DNA of 64,000 nucleotides. Origin: Vibrio furnissii CIP 102972. Lineage in GTDB: Bacteria > Pseudomonadota > Gammaproteobacteria > Enterobacterales > Vibrionaceae. Position numbers and translations under genes: made by a program. The notes under the pieces were generated by a model. The model ran no database searches. It had not been told where the DNA came from and worked only from the letters and a program-made list of their open reading frames with translations. Below, piece by piece: positions 7,636-17,403 of this stretch; position 1 is the first letter of the stretch; each line of letters opens with the position of its first letter. Location: positions 434,001 through 498,000 of the forward strand of contig NZ_ACZP01000013.1 of the NCBI RefSeq assembly GCF_000176175.1, read 5' to 3'.

Positions 7636-8877
7636 ATGCTGAAAATCGCAATGCTCAGTACTGGTGAGGAAGTACTACACGGTGATATTACCGATACCAA
7701 CGCCGCTTGGTTGGCGCGAGAATTTTTCGAACATGGATTCTCGTTGACGAAACGCTCTACCGTGGGTGATGAACAATCAGCGCTGGTTGAAGAGCTGATG
7801 ATGTTAAGTTTTAACAGCGATGTGGTGGTCGTCAATGGTGGTTTGGGGCCAACAACGGATGATTTGAGTGCTGCAGCGGCGGCTCAGGCAGCCGAGCAGC
7901 CATTGGTGCTGTTTCCCGAATGGCTGAAAGTGCTGGAGACGTTTTTTGCGCAGCGCAAGACGAAGATGCCAGAAAGCAACATCAAACAAGCGATGTTGCC
8001 CGAACAGGCGACGATTTTGGATAACCCGATCGGCACCGCGTGCGGTTTCAAAATGCAGATCAATGAGTGTTGGTTCTATTTCACGCCGGGCGTACCCAAA
8101 GAGTTCAAACGCATGGTCACGGAACAGATTCTGCCCGATTTACATGCGCTGTTTCCCAATCAGGCTGGATTAGAATGTAGCCGCATATACACGTTTGGGA
8201 CCTCTGAATCGGGTATTTCGGACAAGTTGGATAAGTTGCAGCTGCCGAAAGGGTACGTGTTGGGCTATCGCTCATATCTGCCATTCATTGAAGTGAAGTT
8301 GTTTGGCCCGCGCAAGGATTTAGAGACACGGGTGAAACTGCTACAACTGATTTATTCTCACCTTGAGCAACATGTGGTCAGCGTTGATGAGCCAATGTTG
8401 GCGCATATTGGGCACTTGATGGCCGAGAAAGGGTTGTCGCTGTCGATTGCCGAGCAAGCGACCAAAGGTTGGCTGTCTAATTGGTTGTTGAGTAATGAAC
8501 AGATTGAACGCCTGAGTGGGCACAGCTGGATTTTGAGCCATCGCACCGATGCGGGGCTGGGAGAGAAAGATCCTCTCGCGGCCGTGTTTGCGTTAGCGGG
8601 GGCGACCAAAGATAAATGCAGTACTGATTTGGCGATTGTCACCGGTGCGTTGAGTGATGAGACCTTCAGCGTGGCGTTATCTGCGCCACAAGGCGAGTGG
8701 GGGCAACTGCTCAAATTTAACCGTGCGTATAGCGCACAAGAGCAAAAAGAGCTAATTGGTACCGTGGCTGCGGATATGCTGCGCCGTTACCTTGCTGGGA
8801 AACCGGTGTTGGCCAAATACGGCTCGGTCTCTACGGTGAAAGAGCTCTATTTGCCCGCCAATGTATTGAACGGTTAA
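7636..8877 (+). CDS. CinA-family protein with degenerate C-terminal domain
   Basis: A 413-residue protein. Residues 1-170 form the MoaB/MogA-like CinA N-terminal (COG1058) domain, with MLKIAMLSTGEEVLHGDITDTN as family signature start, NGGLGPTTDD as nucleotide-binding loop and FTPGVPKEFKRM. In characterised CinA proteins this part is an ADP-ribose/FAD pyrophosphatase. The C-terminal third aligns in position with the NMN amidohydrolase (PncC) domain, but the catalytic ESCTGG motif reads EQATKG, so deamidase activity is probably lost. It would act in pyridine-nucleotide recycling or housecleaning. It stands as a single gene. A clear match to the family; the exact reaction is uncertain. Confidence 0.85.
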   Translation: MLKIAMLSTGEEVLHGDITDTNAAWLAREFFEHGFSLTKRSTVGDEQSALVEELMMLSFNSDVVVVNGGLGPTTDDLSAAAAAQAAEQPLVLFPEWLKVLETFFAQRKTKMPESNIKQAMLPEQATILDNPIGTACGFKMQINECWFYFTPGVPKEFKRMVTEQILPDLHALFPNQAGLECSRIYTFGTSESGISDKLDKLQLPKGYVLGYRSYLPFIEVKLFGPRKDLETRVKLLQLIYSHLEQHVVSVDEPMLAHIGHLMAEKGLSLSIAEQATKGWLSNWLLSNEQIERLSGHSWILSHRTDAGLGEKDPLAAVFALAGATKDKCSTDLAIVTGALSDETFSVALSAPQGEWGQLLKFNRAYSAQEQKELIGTVAADMLRRYLAGKPVLAKYGSVSTVKELYLPANVLNG

Positions 8878-8929
8878 TCGGCGTTGTTATCGCTGAATTG
8901 CATATAAATAAAAACTGCATACGGTAAAA

Positions 8930-8962
8930 GGTAATAAGCAAATGATTTCGTTGCTTATTACC
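8930..8962. other. Perfect 12-bp inverted repeat downstream of the CinA gene
   Basis: GGTAATAAGCAA and TTGCTTATTACC are exact inverse copies around a 9-base loop. No T run follows on either strand (AAACCTCTTTTC on the plus strand), so a simple terminator is not certain. It lies 53 bases past the CinA-family stop codon. Confidence 0.55.
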
Positions 8963-9124
8963 AAACCTCTTTTCTGCCTTCTTTTCTATTCGTAAATTGT
9001 CTAAATGATAAGCGCCTGATTTCTGAAGTGGTCCCGATTTTGTCTTAAAAATGAGCCGACTTTAGGACTTTTTTATTTGTACACTGAAATCTCGTTTGAA
9101 CCATTACGTCGGCAGGAGGCTGGT

Positions 9125-9373
9125 ATGTTCCATCAATCAAGAATTTTGGTTTGGTATGAGGTGGCAAGTCAAAAAGTGGTTTTGGGAGAAGCACTTGGCA
9201 GCGTTCATCGTGACGTGGTGTCGTTGTGGCTGCATGCCCCTGTAGACAATAACAACATCAGTTATCCGGGATACCGCTTGGCGTTGTATGATGATGATGG
9301 CCGCGAGATCGCCAATAAGTCCGTCTCCATGGGGACGGCAGACCAAATCTTATTTGGCGGCGTTGCCGAATGA
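9125..9373 (+). CDS. Small conserved-looking protein of unknown function
   Basis: An 82-residue soluble, acidic protein beginning MFHQSRILVWYEVASQKVV. It contains alternating beta-type segments (VVSLWLHAPVDN, YRLALYDDDGREIAN) and has no signal peptide or known motif. ATG 9125 is selected because CAGGAGG lies 7 bases upstream; an earlier in-frame codon at 9077 has none. The strong ribosome-binding site and the following terminator support a real gene. I do not recognise the family. Confidence 0.65.
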   Translation: MFHQSRILVWYEVASQKVVLGEALGSVHRDVVSLWLHAPVDNNNISYPGYRLALYDDDGREIANKSVSMGTADQILFGGVAE

Positions 9374-9404
9374 ATTGATTGTGTTGACCCTGCGTGCAAA
9401 ACAG

Positions 9405-9431
9405 AAAAGCCAGAGCAATGCTCTGGCTTTT
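9405..9431. terminator. Bidirectional terminator between the small gene and the nrd operon
   Basis: AAAAGCCAGAGC, a 3-base loop, then GCTCTGGCTTTT: a perfect 12-bp stem with T runs on both strands, placed between two converging genes. It ends the nrdA-nrdB-yfaE operon and the small plus-strand gene. Confidence 0.9.
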
Positions 9432-9445
9432 GACGTCATGGCTGA

Positions 9446-9724
9446 TCAAGCGCGTTTGGCTTTCACTCGGTAGTTGACGTTCGTCAGCTCCAGTGCCGTT
9501 TTCGCTTTACAGATACACGGTAATATTTCATCACGTTGTGTAAATGCCATGGCAAAACCAACATATTCGACTTCGCCAGAGGCGAGGGTACAGCGGCACG
9601 CGCCACAATGGCCATCTCGGCAGTTGTACTCAGGTTCTAATCCGGCCTGCTCCATGGTTTCCAGCAGCGTATTGGACGGGTTCGACTCAATGTTGACGAC
9701 TTTGTTGATTTTGATCGTTGCCAT
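9446..9724 (-). CDS. yfaE: 2Fe-2S ferredoxin serving ribonucleotide reductase (YfaE type)
   Basis: A 92-residue plant-type ferredoxin. Cys35, Cys40 and Cys43 (NCRDGHCGACRC) with Cys70 or Cys72 (LPCICK) supply the cluster ligands in the usual C-x4-C-x2-C...C order. In E. coli YfaE donates electrons that maintain or regenerate the diferric-tyrosyl cofactor of NrdB. The ATG at 9724 shares its first base with the last base of the nrdB stop codon (TAATG), so it is coupled to nrdB. This fixes the start; a longer in-frame extension lies inside nrdB. It is the last gene of the nrdA-nrdB-yfaE operon. Confidence 0.93.
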   Translation of the reverse strand: MATIKINKVVNIESNPSNTLLETMEQAGLEPEYNCRDGHCGACRCTLASGEVEYVGFAMAFTQRDEILPCICKAKTALELTNVNYRVKAKRA

Positions 9725-10857
9725 TACAGTTCGAAACCTTCGAAGTCGTCTGCACGAACTTCGTTGTCGATTTGGCCGACAAGGTATGAACTGATTTCCG
9801 CTTCTTGTGGCGCAACCTGTACGTTGTCTGACGACAACCAAGCGTTGATCCATGGAATTGGGTTGGTCGTTGCGCTTGGGTACGCAGCATCAAGACCGAC
9901 CGCTTGCATGCGGATATTGGTGATGTATTCCACGTACTGGCACAGAATGTCTTTGTTCAGGCCGATCATTGAGCCATCTTTGAACAGGTATTCTGCCCAC
10001 TCTTTTTCCTGCTCAGCAGCTTGCTTAAACAGGTCAAAACACTCTTGTTTGCACTCTTCAGCGATTTGCAGGAACTCAAAATCATCCATGCCGTTGCGCA
10101 GCAGGTTGATCATGTGCTGGGTACCGGTCAGGTGCAGCGCTTCATCACGTGCAATCAGTTTGATGATTTTCGCGTTACCTTCCATCAGCTCACGTTCTGC
10201 GAACGCAAATGAACACGCAAAGCTCACGTAGAAACGGATCGCTTCCAGTGCGTTCACGGACATCAAGCACAGGTACAGTTTCTTTTTCAGGCCTTTCAGG
10301 CTGACATGAACAGTTTCACCATTCAGTTCATGTGTGCCTTCACCGAAGCGATGGTAATCGTTCGTCATCTGAATCAGGTCATCATAGAAGTGAGCGATAT
10401 CTTTCGCACGCTTAATGATGTGTTCGTTTTCAACGATGTCGTCAAACACGATCGCTGGATCATTCACGATGTTACGAATGATGTGTGTGTACGAACGTGA
10501 GTGAATCGTTTCAGAGAACGACCATGTTTCAATCCAAGTTTCGACTTCTGGCAGAGACACCAATGGCAGCAGCGCCACGTTCGGGCTACGGCCTTGGATT
10601 GAATCCAGCAGCGTTTGGTATTTTAGGTTTGAGATGAAAATGTGCTTTTCATGCTCGGGTAGTTTCGCGTAATCGATGCGGTCGCTGGACACGTCCACTT
10701 CTTCCGGACGCCAGAAGAACGACAGCTGTTTTTCGATCAGCTTTTCGAAAATTTCGTATTTTTGTTGGTCATAACGTGCCACGTTGACGGGCTGACCAAG
10801 AAACATCGGTTCTTTAAGTTGGTTATTCTTTTTCTGAGTAAAAGTACTGTAAGCCAT
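9724..10857 (-). CDS. nrdB: Class Ia ribonucleoside-diphosphate reductase, beta subunit
   Basis: A 377-residue radical-generating subunit that houses the di-iron centre and the tyrosyl radical. The iron-ligand helices are visible: [18 protein letters not shown] carries Glu and His ligands, and [15 protein letters not shown] carries the second Glu and His pair. The C-terminus ends ADDFEGFEL, the short tail that docks into NrdA. Start ATG 10857 ([14 protein letters not shown]) has GAAGG upstream and matches the E. coli start; an extension to 10908 lacks support. It lies 72 bases after nrdA with a hairpin in the gap. Confidence 0.96.
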   Translation of the reverse strand: MAYSTFTQKKNNQLKEPMFLGQPVNVARYDQQKYEIFEKLIEKQLSFFWRPEEVDVSSDRIDYAKLPEHEKHIFISNLKYQTLLDSIQGRSPNVALLPLVSLPEVETWIETWSFSETIHSRSYTHIIRNIVNDPAIVFDDIVENEHIIKRAKDIAHFYDDLIQMTNDYHRFGEGTHELNGETVHVSLKGLKKKLYLCLMSVNALEAIRFYVSFACSFAFAERELMEGNAKIIKLIARDEALHLTGTQHMINLLRNGMDDFEFLQIAEECKQECFDLFKQAAEQEKEWAEYLFKDGSMIGLNKDILCQYVEYITNIRMQAVGLDAAYPSATTNPIPWINAWLSSDNVQVAPQEAEISSYLVGQIDNEVRADDFEGFEL

Positions 10858-10875
10858 TGTGCCTTCATCCGTTTG

Positions 10876-10897
10876 GCCCTTCGCCTTAGCGAAGGGC
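10876..10897 (-). other. Intercistronic hairpin between nrdA and nrdB
   Basis: GCCCTTCGC and GCGAAGGGC are perfect inverse copies around a CTTA loop. No T run follows on the coding strand, so it is not a terminator. It is more likely an mRNA processing or stability element that sets the nrdA:nrdB ratio. Confidence 0.55.
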
Positions 10898-10929
10898 ATG
10901 CAAATCATTAAGGGAAAGTTCGAATCTGA

Positions 10930-13212
10930 TTAGATCTTACAAGCGCCGCCTGCACAATCGTCATCGGCAGGTTGCACCGCATCTTTCTGATCGTCTTTCG
11001 CACCATCACGAGTGTTATGGTAGTACAGTGTTTTCACACCAAACTTGTACGCGGTCAGCAAGTCTTGAAGCAGTTTCTTCATTGGGACTTTGCCTGAATC
11101 GTATTGGCTTGGGTCATAGTTGGTATTGGCGGAAATAGCCTGATCGACAAATTTCTGCATGATACCCACTAAGTGTAGATAACCATCGTTAGACCCGATG
11201 TTCCACAGCAGTTCGTAGTTCTCTTTCAGACGAGTGAACTCAGGCACAACCTGCTTCAAAATACCGTCTTTAGACGCTTTGACTGATACGTAGCCGCGAG
11301 GTGGCTCAATACCGTTGGTCGCGTTAGAGATCTGAGAAGATGTCTCAGAAGGCATCAGCGCGGTCAGTGTTGAGTTACGCAAACCATGTTCCATGATCTC
11401 TTCGCGCAGTGCATTCCAATCGTAATGCAGTGGTTCGTCGCACAATAGATCAAGGTCTTTCTTATACGTATCAATTGGCAGAAGGCCTTTCGCGTAGTTG
11501 GTTTCATCAAACGCAGGGCACTTGCCTTGTTCTTTCGCCAGATTCACAGACGCTTTCAACAGGTAGTACTGCATCGCTTCAAATGTGCGGTGCGTCAGGC
11601 CGTTTGCGCTGCCATCGGAGTATTTCACGCCATGACGAGCGAGGTAGTATGCGTAGTTGATGACGCCCACACCCAGAGTACGACGGTTCATGGTTGATTT
11701 ACGTGCTGCTGGTAGCGGGTAATCTTGGTAATCCAATAGCGCATCCAGAGCGCGAACAACCAGCTCGGCCAGCTCTTCGAAATCATCCAGTTTTTCGATG
11801 GCACCCAAGTTGAATGCAGACAGCGTACACAGCGCGATTTCGCCGCTGTCGTCTTCGACGTTCACCAGCGGTTTGGTTGGCAGTGCGATTTCCAGACACA
11901 GGTTCGACTGACGGACTGGCGCAACACTCGCATCAAACGGGCTGTGCGTATTACAGTGGTCAACGTTCTGAATGTAGATACGACCTGTCGACGCGCGTTC
12001 TTGCATCAGCAGGGAGAAGATCTCGACTGCTTTCACTGTGCGTTTCTTGATTGATGGATCGTTTTCGTATTTCACGTACAGACGTTCAAATTCGTCTTGG
12101 TCTTGGAAGAACGCGTCGTACAGTCCAGGAACATCTGAAGGTGAAAACAGTGTGATGTTGCCACCTTCAACCAAGCGTTTGTACATCAGCTTGTTCAGCT
12201 GAACACCGTAGTCCATGTGGCGAACACGGTTTTCTTCAACGCCGCGGTTGTTTTTCAGCACCAACAGCGATTCGGCTTCGCCGTGCCACAATGGGTAGAA
12301 TACCGTGGCTGCACCGCCACGAACGCCGCCTTGTGAGCAACATTTAACGGCAGTCTGGAAGTACTTGTAGAATGGGATACAACCAGTGTGGAATGCTTCG
12401 CCACCACGGATTTCTGAACCCAGCGCACGAATACGACCCGCGTTAATACCGATACCCGCACGTTGTGACACGTAACGAACGATCGAGCTAGCGGTCGCGT
12501 TGATAGAATCTAGGCTGTCACCACATTCAATCAGTACACAAGAGCTGAACTGACGAGTCGGCGTACGTACGCCAGACATGATTGGCGTTGGCAGCGAGAT
12601 CTTGAATGTGGACGTCGCATCGTAGAAACGCTTCACGTAATCTAGACGTGTCGCTTTCGGGTATTTTGCAAACAGGCACGCCGCAACCAGAATGTACAGG
12701 AACTGTGCACTCTCGTAGATTTGACCGGTGACACGGTTTTGTACGAAGTATTTACCTTCCAGCTGTTTCACAGCGGCGTAGGAGAAGTCCAGATCGCGGC
12801 GGTGGTCGATAAAGCCATTCAGCAGTTCAAACTCTTCGCGAGTGTAATCTTCTAGCAGGTGTTTGTCGTACTTGCCTTTTTCCACCATCGCTGACACGTG
12901 GTCGAGCAGCGTTGGCGGTTCATATTGACCATAAGCCTTTTTGCGCAGGTGGAACACCGCAAGGCGCGCAGCCAGGTATTGGTAATCAGGGGTCTCTTCG
13001 GAGATCAGATCCGCGGCAGACTTGATAATGGTTTCGTGAATATCTGACGTGGTAATGCCATCGTAGAACTGGATGTGAGCGCGAAGTTCTACTTGCGATA
13101 CAGAGACGTTATCGAGGCCTTCTGCAGCCCATGTGATTACGCGGTGTATCTTGTCTAAATCGATGTTTTCTTTGCGGCCATCACGCTTGGTGACAGTAAG
13201 TTGTTGGTTCAT
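10930..13212 (-). CDS. nrdA: Class Ia ribonucleoside-diphosphate reductase, alpha subunit
   Basis: A 760-residue catalytic subunit that reduces NDPs to dNDPs. An N-terminal ATP-cone (about residues 4-95, starting LTVTKRDGRKENIDLDKIHR) gives dATP feedback inhibition. The active-site parts include RQFSSCVLIECGDSLDSI, the NLCLEIALP loop with its Cys-x-Glu pair, and MPSETSSQISNATNGIEPPR. The tail DCAGGACKI holds the two shuttle cysteines (C-x4-C). The length and ends match the E. coli protein. It is the first gene of the nrdA-nrdB-yfaE operon and is preceded by an NrdR-type repeat and a DnaA box. Confidence 0.97.
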   Translation of the reverse strand: MNQQLTVTKRDGRKENIDLDKIHRVITWAAEGLDNVSVSQVELRAHIQFYDGITTSDIHETIIKSAADLISEETPDYQYLAARLAVFHLRKKAYGQYEPPTLLDHVSAMVEKGKYDKHLLEDYTREEFELLNGFIDHRRDLDFSYAAVKQLEGKYFVQNRVTGQIYESAQFLYILVAACLFAKYPKATRLDYVKRFYDATSTFKISLPTPIMSGVRTPTRQFSSCVLIECGDSLDSINATASSIVRYVSQRAGIGINAGRIRALGSEIRGGEAFHTGCIPFYKYFQTAVKCCSQGGVRGGAATVFYPLWHGEAESLLVLKNNRGVEENRVRHMDYGVQLNKLMYKRLVEGGNITLFSPSDVPGLYDAFFQDQDEFERLYVKYENDPSIKKRTVKAVEIFSLLMQERASTGRIYIQNVDHCNTHSPFDASVAPVRQSNLCLEIALPTKPLVNVEDDSGEIALCTLSAFNLGAIEKLDDFEELAELVVRALDALLDYQDYPLPAARKSTMNRRTLGVGVINYAYYLARHGVKYSDGSANGLTHRTFEAMQYYLLKASVNLAKEQGKCPAFDETNYAKGLLPIDTYKKDLDLLCDEPLHYDWNALREEIMEHGLRNSTLTALMPSETSSQISNATNGIEPPRGYVSVKASKDGILKQVVPEFTRLKENYELLWNIGSNDGYLHLVGIMQKFVDQAISANTNYDPSQYDSGKVPMKKLLQDLLTAYKFGVKTLYYHNTRDGAKDDQKDAVQPADDDCAGGACKI

Positions 13213-13299
13213 TCTGCTTTATTTCCCTAACAAAACTGATAAAAGCCGTGTTTTAGTGTAATTCTTGTAAAGTGAATCCCGGCTTTGTGATCAAGCTCG

Positions 13300-13334
13300 C
13301 CCTACATATAGTGTCATAAACACTATATGTAGGG
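13300..13334. promoter_or_regulatory. Double NrdR box forming a perfect 15-bp inverted repeat
   Basis: CCCTACATATAGTGT, loop CATAA, then ACACTATATGTAGGG. Each arm resembles the NrdR box (ACACTATATATAGTGT), and the two are 21 bp apart, start to start, two helical turns, as expected for cooperative NrdR binding. It lies 88 bases upstream of nrdA. NrdR represses ribonucleotide reductase genes when dATP is high. Confidence 0.85.
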
Positions 13335-13404
13335 GTGCATCAGTGTTCGCATTACAAGATAGTGCTATTGAGGGGGTATTGCAAGTTACAGATCGGGGAC
13401 AGTT

Positions 13405-13413
13405 TGTGGATAA
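13405..13413 (-). promoter_or_regulatory. DnaA box upstream of nrdA
   Basis: TGTGGATAA is the exact complement of the consensus DnaA box TTATCCACA. It lies 193 bases upstream of the nrdA start. In E. coli DnaA regulates nrdAB through boxes upstream of the promoter, so the same control is likely here. The rest of the 448-base gap to ubiG (13213-13661) is AT-rich, with no gene seen. Confidence 0.65.
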
Positions 13414-13661
13414 CTAGCAAATTGAAAAAAAACAGTTAGTAGCCACTCACCGATGATCAAAGAGCAGAATTGATTGTAGAAAATCGTCATTTCAAGATTG
13501 GTTTTTTCATAACCACGATCGAAAAAAAATATCTTGATCTTTAGGTAAAAACTCTAGTGTGTTCCGGATTGATTAAAGTGGAATCTAGAGCACAAAAAAC
13601 ACGCTAAAAATCGATCGTAGAGTGTGCTATTTGACCATCGACTTTTAGCGTATAACACCCC

Positions 13662-14369
13662 TTAAATCAGGCGTGTATGGATGATGTAGTTGACGTCAAC
13701 GTTTGCGCCTAAACGGTACGTGTCGGTCAGCGGGTTATAGAGTAATCCGGTGATGCCTTGCTCTTGTAAAGGTGTTGCATCGATCATCTTGAGCAGCTCA
13801 GAAGGACGAATGAATTTCTCATGGTCGTGCGTACCTTCCGGTACAATCTTGAGCAGCTTTTCCGCGCCGACAATCGCGAACAAGTATGACTTAAAGTTGC
13901 GATTGAGTGTAGAGAAGAACACATGGCCACCGGGTTTGACCAACGCTGCGCATGATTGAATCACGGACAGTGGGTCGGGCACGTGCTCAAGCATTTCCAT
14001 GCAAGTCACGACGTCATAAGTCTGTGGGTTCTCTTGCGCGTGATCTTCAATGGTACTTTGGATGTAAGTTAGCTTCGTGCCCGTTTCAAGAGCGTGTAGA
14101 CGAGCAACTTCTAATGGCTCTTTGCCCATATCCAAACCCGTCACGTGGGCACCTTCGCGGGCCATACTCTCCGCAAGAATACCACCACCACAGCCCACAT
14201 CGAGCACCGTTTTACCAAACAGCCCGTCGGCGCGTTCTAGCACATAGTTCAGACGCAGTGGGTTAATCTGATGAAGGGGTTTGAATTCGCCTTCAAGATC
14301 CCACCAACGTGAGGCCATCTCTTCAAATTTCTTGATTTCATTGGGGTCGACGTTTTGCGGTTTGCTCAT
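13662..14369 (-). CDS. ubiG: Ubiquinone biosynthesis O-methyltransferase
   Basis: A 235-residue SAM-dependent methyltransferase carrying out both O-methylations of the ubiquinone ring. Motif I is [20 protein letters not shown] (about residues 54-73), followed by [26 protein letters not shown] and the UbiG-specific [20 protein letters not shown]. The early [20 protein letters not shown] is diagnostic. Length equals that of E. coli UbiG. It is divergent from gyrA, as in other Vibrio and enteric genomes. Confidence 0.96.
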   Translation of the reverse strand: MSKPQNVDPNEIKKFEEMASRWWDLEGEFKPLHQINPLRLNYVLERADGLFGKTVLDVGCGGGILAESMAREGAHVTGLDMGKEPLEVARLHALETGTKLTYIQSTIEDHAQENPQTYDVVTCMEMLEHVPDPLSVIQSCAALVKPGGHVFFSTLNRNFKSYLFAIVGAEKLLKIVPEGTHDHEKFIRPSELLKMIDATPLQEQGITGLLYNPLTDTYRLGANVDVNYIIHTRLI

Positions 14370-14722
14370 GCTACTCGTTGCCTGTGTTATGCATCCATGA
14401 ATAAGGGGGCATTATAGCGCCGTTGTCATTTCGCACCACTTGTTATCTTTGATTCCCAAATGGATGAACAAAAAATAACCGCTTATCAGTTGGATATGGT
14501 AGGAATGTGTAAATTCTCAGCAGTTGATTCACAACAAAGGTCACAACCTGATAAAAGGGGAGGGAAAGTGATGCCGAAGCTTAGGAACTTGTGTTATATT
14601 TTTTCACCTTATAAGTATCAATAATATTCAGGTCTTTCTGCATTCAATGTTTCATGCTGAGATTGGCATGCGCTGAATGTTGTCTGGATATACCGATCAA
14701 ACTATAGAGGGATAATGGCTCT
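14370..14722. promoter_or_regulatory. Divergent promoter region of ubiG and gyrA
   Basis: 353 bases with no gene. It contains a GCATTCA...TGAATGTT inverted repeat around 14639-14681, with a direct CATGC/GCATGC pair inside it. A supercoiling-sensitive gyrA promoter would be expected here, but I cannot place the -10 and -35 with confidence. Confidence 0.4.
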
Positions 14723-17359
14723 ATGAGCGATCTAGCTAAAGAGATCACGCCCGTAAACATTGAAGATGAGCTTCGAGGTTCATACCTAGACTACGCGATG
14801 TCAGTTATCGTCGGTCGTGCTCTTCCAGATGTGCGTGATGGCCTAAAACCAGTTCACCGTCGCGTTTTGTTCGCGATGAATGTTCTGGGGAACGATTGGA
14901 ACAAAGCATATAAAAAATCTGCCCGTGTGGTTGGTGACGTTATCGGTAAATATCACCCGCACGGTGATAGCGCGGTATACGATACAATTGTACGTATGGC
15001 GCAGCCGTTCTCACTTCGCTACATGTTGGTCGATGGCCAAGGTAACTTCGGCTCGATCGATGGTGACTCAGCGGCGGCAATGCGTTACACCGAAGTACGT
15101 ATGGCAAAAATTGCCCATGAGTTGCTGGCAGACCTTGATAAAGAAACCGTGGATTACGTACCAAACTATGATGGTACTGAACAGATCCCAGCGGTTCTTC
15201 CGACCAAAATTCCTAACTTGCTGGTCAACGGTGCCTCTGGTATCGCAGTAGGTATGGCAACCAACATCCCACCGCATAACTTGACGGAAGTGATTGATGG
15301 TTGCTTGGCATTCATTGACAACGAAAGCATCACCATTGATGAGTTGATGGATTACATTCCGGGCCCGGATTTCCCAACGGCAGCATTGATCAGTGGCCGC
15401 AAAGGCATCGTTGATGCATACAAAACCGGCCGCGGCAAAATTTACATGCGCTCAAAAGCTGAAATTGAGGCGGATAAGCACGGTAAAGAAACCATCATCG
15501 TGACCGAAATTCCTTATCAGGTGAACAAAGCTCGCCTGATCGAGAAAATTGCGGAACTGGTGAAAGACAAGAAAGTAGAAGGCATCAGTGCACTGCGCGA
15601 CGAGTCAGATAAAGACGGTATGCGTATTGTGATTGAATGTAAGCGTGACGCGGTTGGCGAAGTGGTTCTGAACAACCTCTACGCGAACACTCAGCTACAA
15701 ACCACTTTCGGTATCAACATGGTCGCGCTGGACAATGGTCAGCCGAAACTGTTTAACCTGAAAGAGATGCTGAAATGTTTCGTCGATCACCGCCGTGAAG
15801 TGGTGACACGTCGTACCATTTTTGAACTGCGTAAAGCGCGTGAACGTGCACATATCCTTGAAGGTTTGGCACTGGCGCTGGCCAACATCGACGACATCAT
15901 CGACTTGATCCGTAAAGCATCGACGCCTGCTGAAGCGAAAGCAGGTTTGGTTGCACGTGGTTGGGCTTTGGGTAACGTTGCGGCGATGCTTGAGCGCGCG
16001 GGTACCGATGCAGCACGTCCTGAGTGGCTTGAGCTGCAATACGGTATTCGTGACGGTCAGTACTTCCTGACTGAACAGCAAGCGCAAGCGATTCTGGATC
16101 TGCGTCTACACAAACTGACCGGTCTGGAACACGAGAAGATTCTTGACGAATACAAACAGCTTCTGGAAGAGATCGCTGAACTGATGCACATTCTGGCTAG
16201 CACAGAACGTCTGATGGAAGTGATCCGCGAAGAACTGCAAGCTGTGCGTGATGGTTACGGTGACGCGCGTCGCACTGAAATCACCGCAGCAAGCCATGAC
16301 ATTGATCTGGAAGAACTGATCGCGCGTGAAGACGTGGTGGTCACGTTGTCTCACGAAGGTTACGTGAAATACCAGTTACTGAGCGACTACGAAGCTCAGC
16401 GTCGTGGTGGTAAGGGTAAGAGTGCGACTCGCATGAAAGATGAAGACTACATTGAACGTCTTCTGGTTGCGAATACGCACGACAACATCCTGTGCTTCTC
16501 GACTCGCGGTAAGACCTACCGCATGAAAGTGTATCAATTGCCGCTGGCAAGCCGCACCGCGCGTGGTAAGCCAATCGTCAACTTGCTGCCGCTGGAAGAT
16601 AACGAGCGCATTACTGCAATTCTGCCAGTGACAGAATTTAGCGATGATAAGTTCATCTTCATGGCAACGGGCGATGGTACAGTGAAGAAAACTTCGTTGG
16701 ATCAGTTCTCAAACGTACGTTCGAACGGCCTTATCGCCGTGAACCTGCGTGACGACGATTCTCTGATTGGTGTCGATATCACCAACGGCGACAGCGAAAT
16801 CATGCTGTTCTCGAAATCAGGTAAAGTGGTTCGCTTCAACGAAGATCAAGTTCGTGCCATGGGCCGTACTGCGTCAGGTGTTCGCGGTATGAAGCTGATG
16901 GAAGGCGACCAAGTGGTTTCACTGATCGTACCGAAGACTGATGGCGATATCCTGACTGTGACTGAAAATGGTTACGGTAAACGTACTGTTCTGGCGGAAT
17001 ACCCAGCGAAGAGCCGTGCAACACAGGGTGTGGTCTCGATTAAAGTCTCTGAGCGTAATGGCCGAGTTGTCGGTGCCGTTCAAGCGGACGAAGGCGACGA
17101 ATTCATGATGATCACCAATGCGGGCACACTGGTACGTACTCGTGTGGCAGAGGTGAGTCAAGTGGGTCGTAACACCCAGGGTGTGACGCTCATTCGTACC
17201 TCTGAAGACGAACAAGTGGTTGGTCTGCAACGTATTGAAGAAATTGAAGAATCCGAACTTCTTGAAGGAGAAGAAGGTTCCGAGATGACGGAAAATGTTG
17301 ATGCGGCGGAAGCGCCAGCAGCACCAGAAGCGCCAACAGAAGGTGATTCTGAAGCGTAA
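14723..17359 (+). CDS. gyrA: DNA gyrase subunit A
   Basis: An 878-residue type II topoisomerase subunit that cleaves and reseals DNA during negative supercoiling. The catalytic Tyr is residue 122 ([11 protein letters not shown]). The quinolone-resistance region reads [18 protein letters not shown], with Ser83 and Asp87, the wild-type susceptible residues. The C-terminal beta-pinwheel contains the GyrA box QRRGGKG. It ends with a long acidic and Ala/Pro-rich tail (about residues 840-878), usual in Vibrio. A strong terminator follows. Confidence 0.98.
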   Translation: MSDLAKEITPVNIEDELRGSYLDYAMSVIVGRALPDVRDGLKPVHRRVLFAMNVLGNDWNKAYKKSARVVGDVIGKYHPHGDSAVYDTIVRMAQPFSLRYMLVDGQGNFGSIDGDSAAAMRYTEVRMAKIAHELLADLDKETVDYVPNYDGTEQIPAVLPTKIPNLLVNGASGIAVGMATNIPPHNLTEVIDGCLAFIDNESITIDELMDYIPGPDFPTAALISGRKGIVDAYKTGRGKIYMRSKAEIEADKHGKETIIVTEIPYQVNKARLIEKIAELVKDKKVEGISALRDESDKDGMRIVIECKRDAVGEVVLNNLYANTQLQTTFGINMVALDNGQPKLFNLKEMLKCFVDHRREVVTRRTIFELRKARERAHILEGLALALANIDDIIDLIRKASTPAEAKAGLVARGWALGNVAAMLERAGTDAARPEWLELQYGIRDGQYFLTEQQAQAILDLRLHKLTGLEHEKILDEYKQLLEEIAELMHILASTERLMEVIREELQAVRDGYGDARRTEITAASHDIDLEELIAREDVVVTLSHEGYVKYQLLSDYEAQRRGGKGKSATRMKDEDYIERLLVANTHDNILCFSTRGKTYRMKVYQLPLASRTARGKPIVNLLPLEDNERITAILPVTEFSDDKFIFMATGDGTVKKTSLDQFSNVRSNGLIAVNLRDDDSLIGVDITNGDSEIMLFSKSGKVVRFNEDQVRAMGRTASGVRGMKLMEGDQVVSLIVPKTDGDILTVTENGYGKRTVLAEYPAKSRATQGVVSIKVSERNGRVVGAVQADEGDEFMMITNAGTLVRTRVAEVSQVGRNTQGVTLIRTSEDEQVVGLQRIEEIEESELLEGEEGSEMTENVDAAEAPAAPEAPTEGDSEA

Positions 17360-17372
17360 CGCTTCACAAATT

Positions 17373-17403
17373 AAAAAGCCGGGCAAATTAGCCCGGCTTT
17401 TTT
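17373..17403 (+). terminator. gyrA terminator
   Basis: AAAAAGCCGGGC, a 6-base loop, GCCCGGCTTTTTTT: a GC-rich stem with a long T run directly after the gyrA stop codon. Confidence 0.95.

Noticed and set aside
13606..13620. AAATCGATCGTAG near ubiG repeated at 20289-20301 after the imelysin gene
   Set aside because: Only a dozen matching bases at unrelated positions; likely chance.
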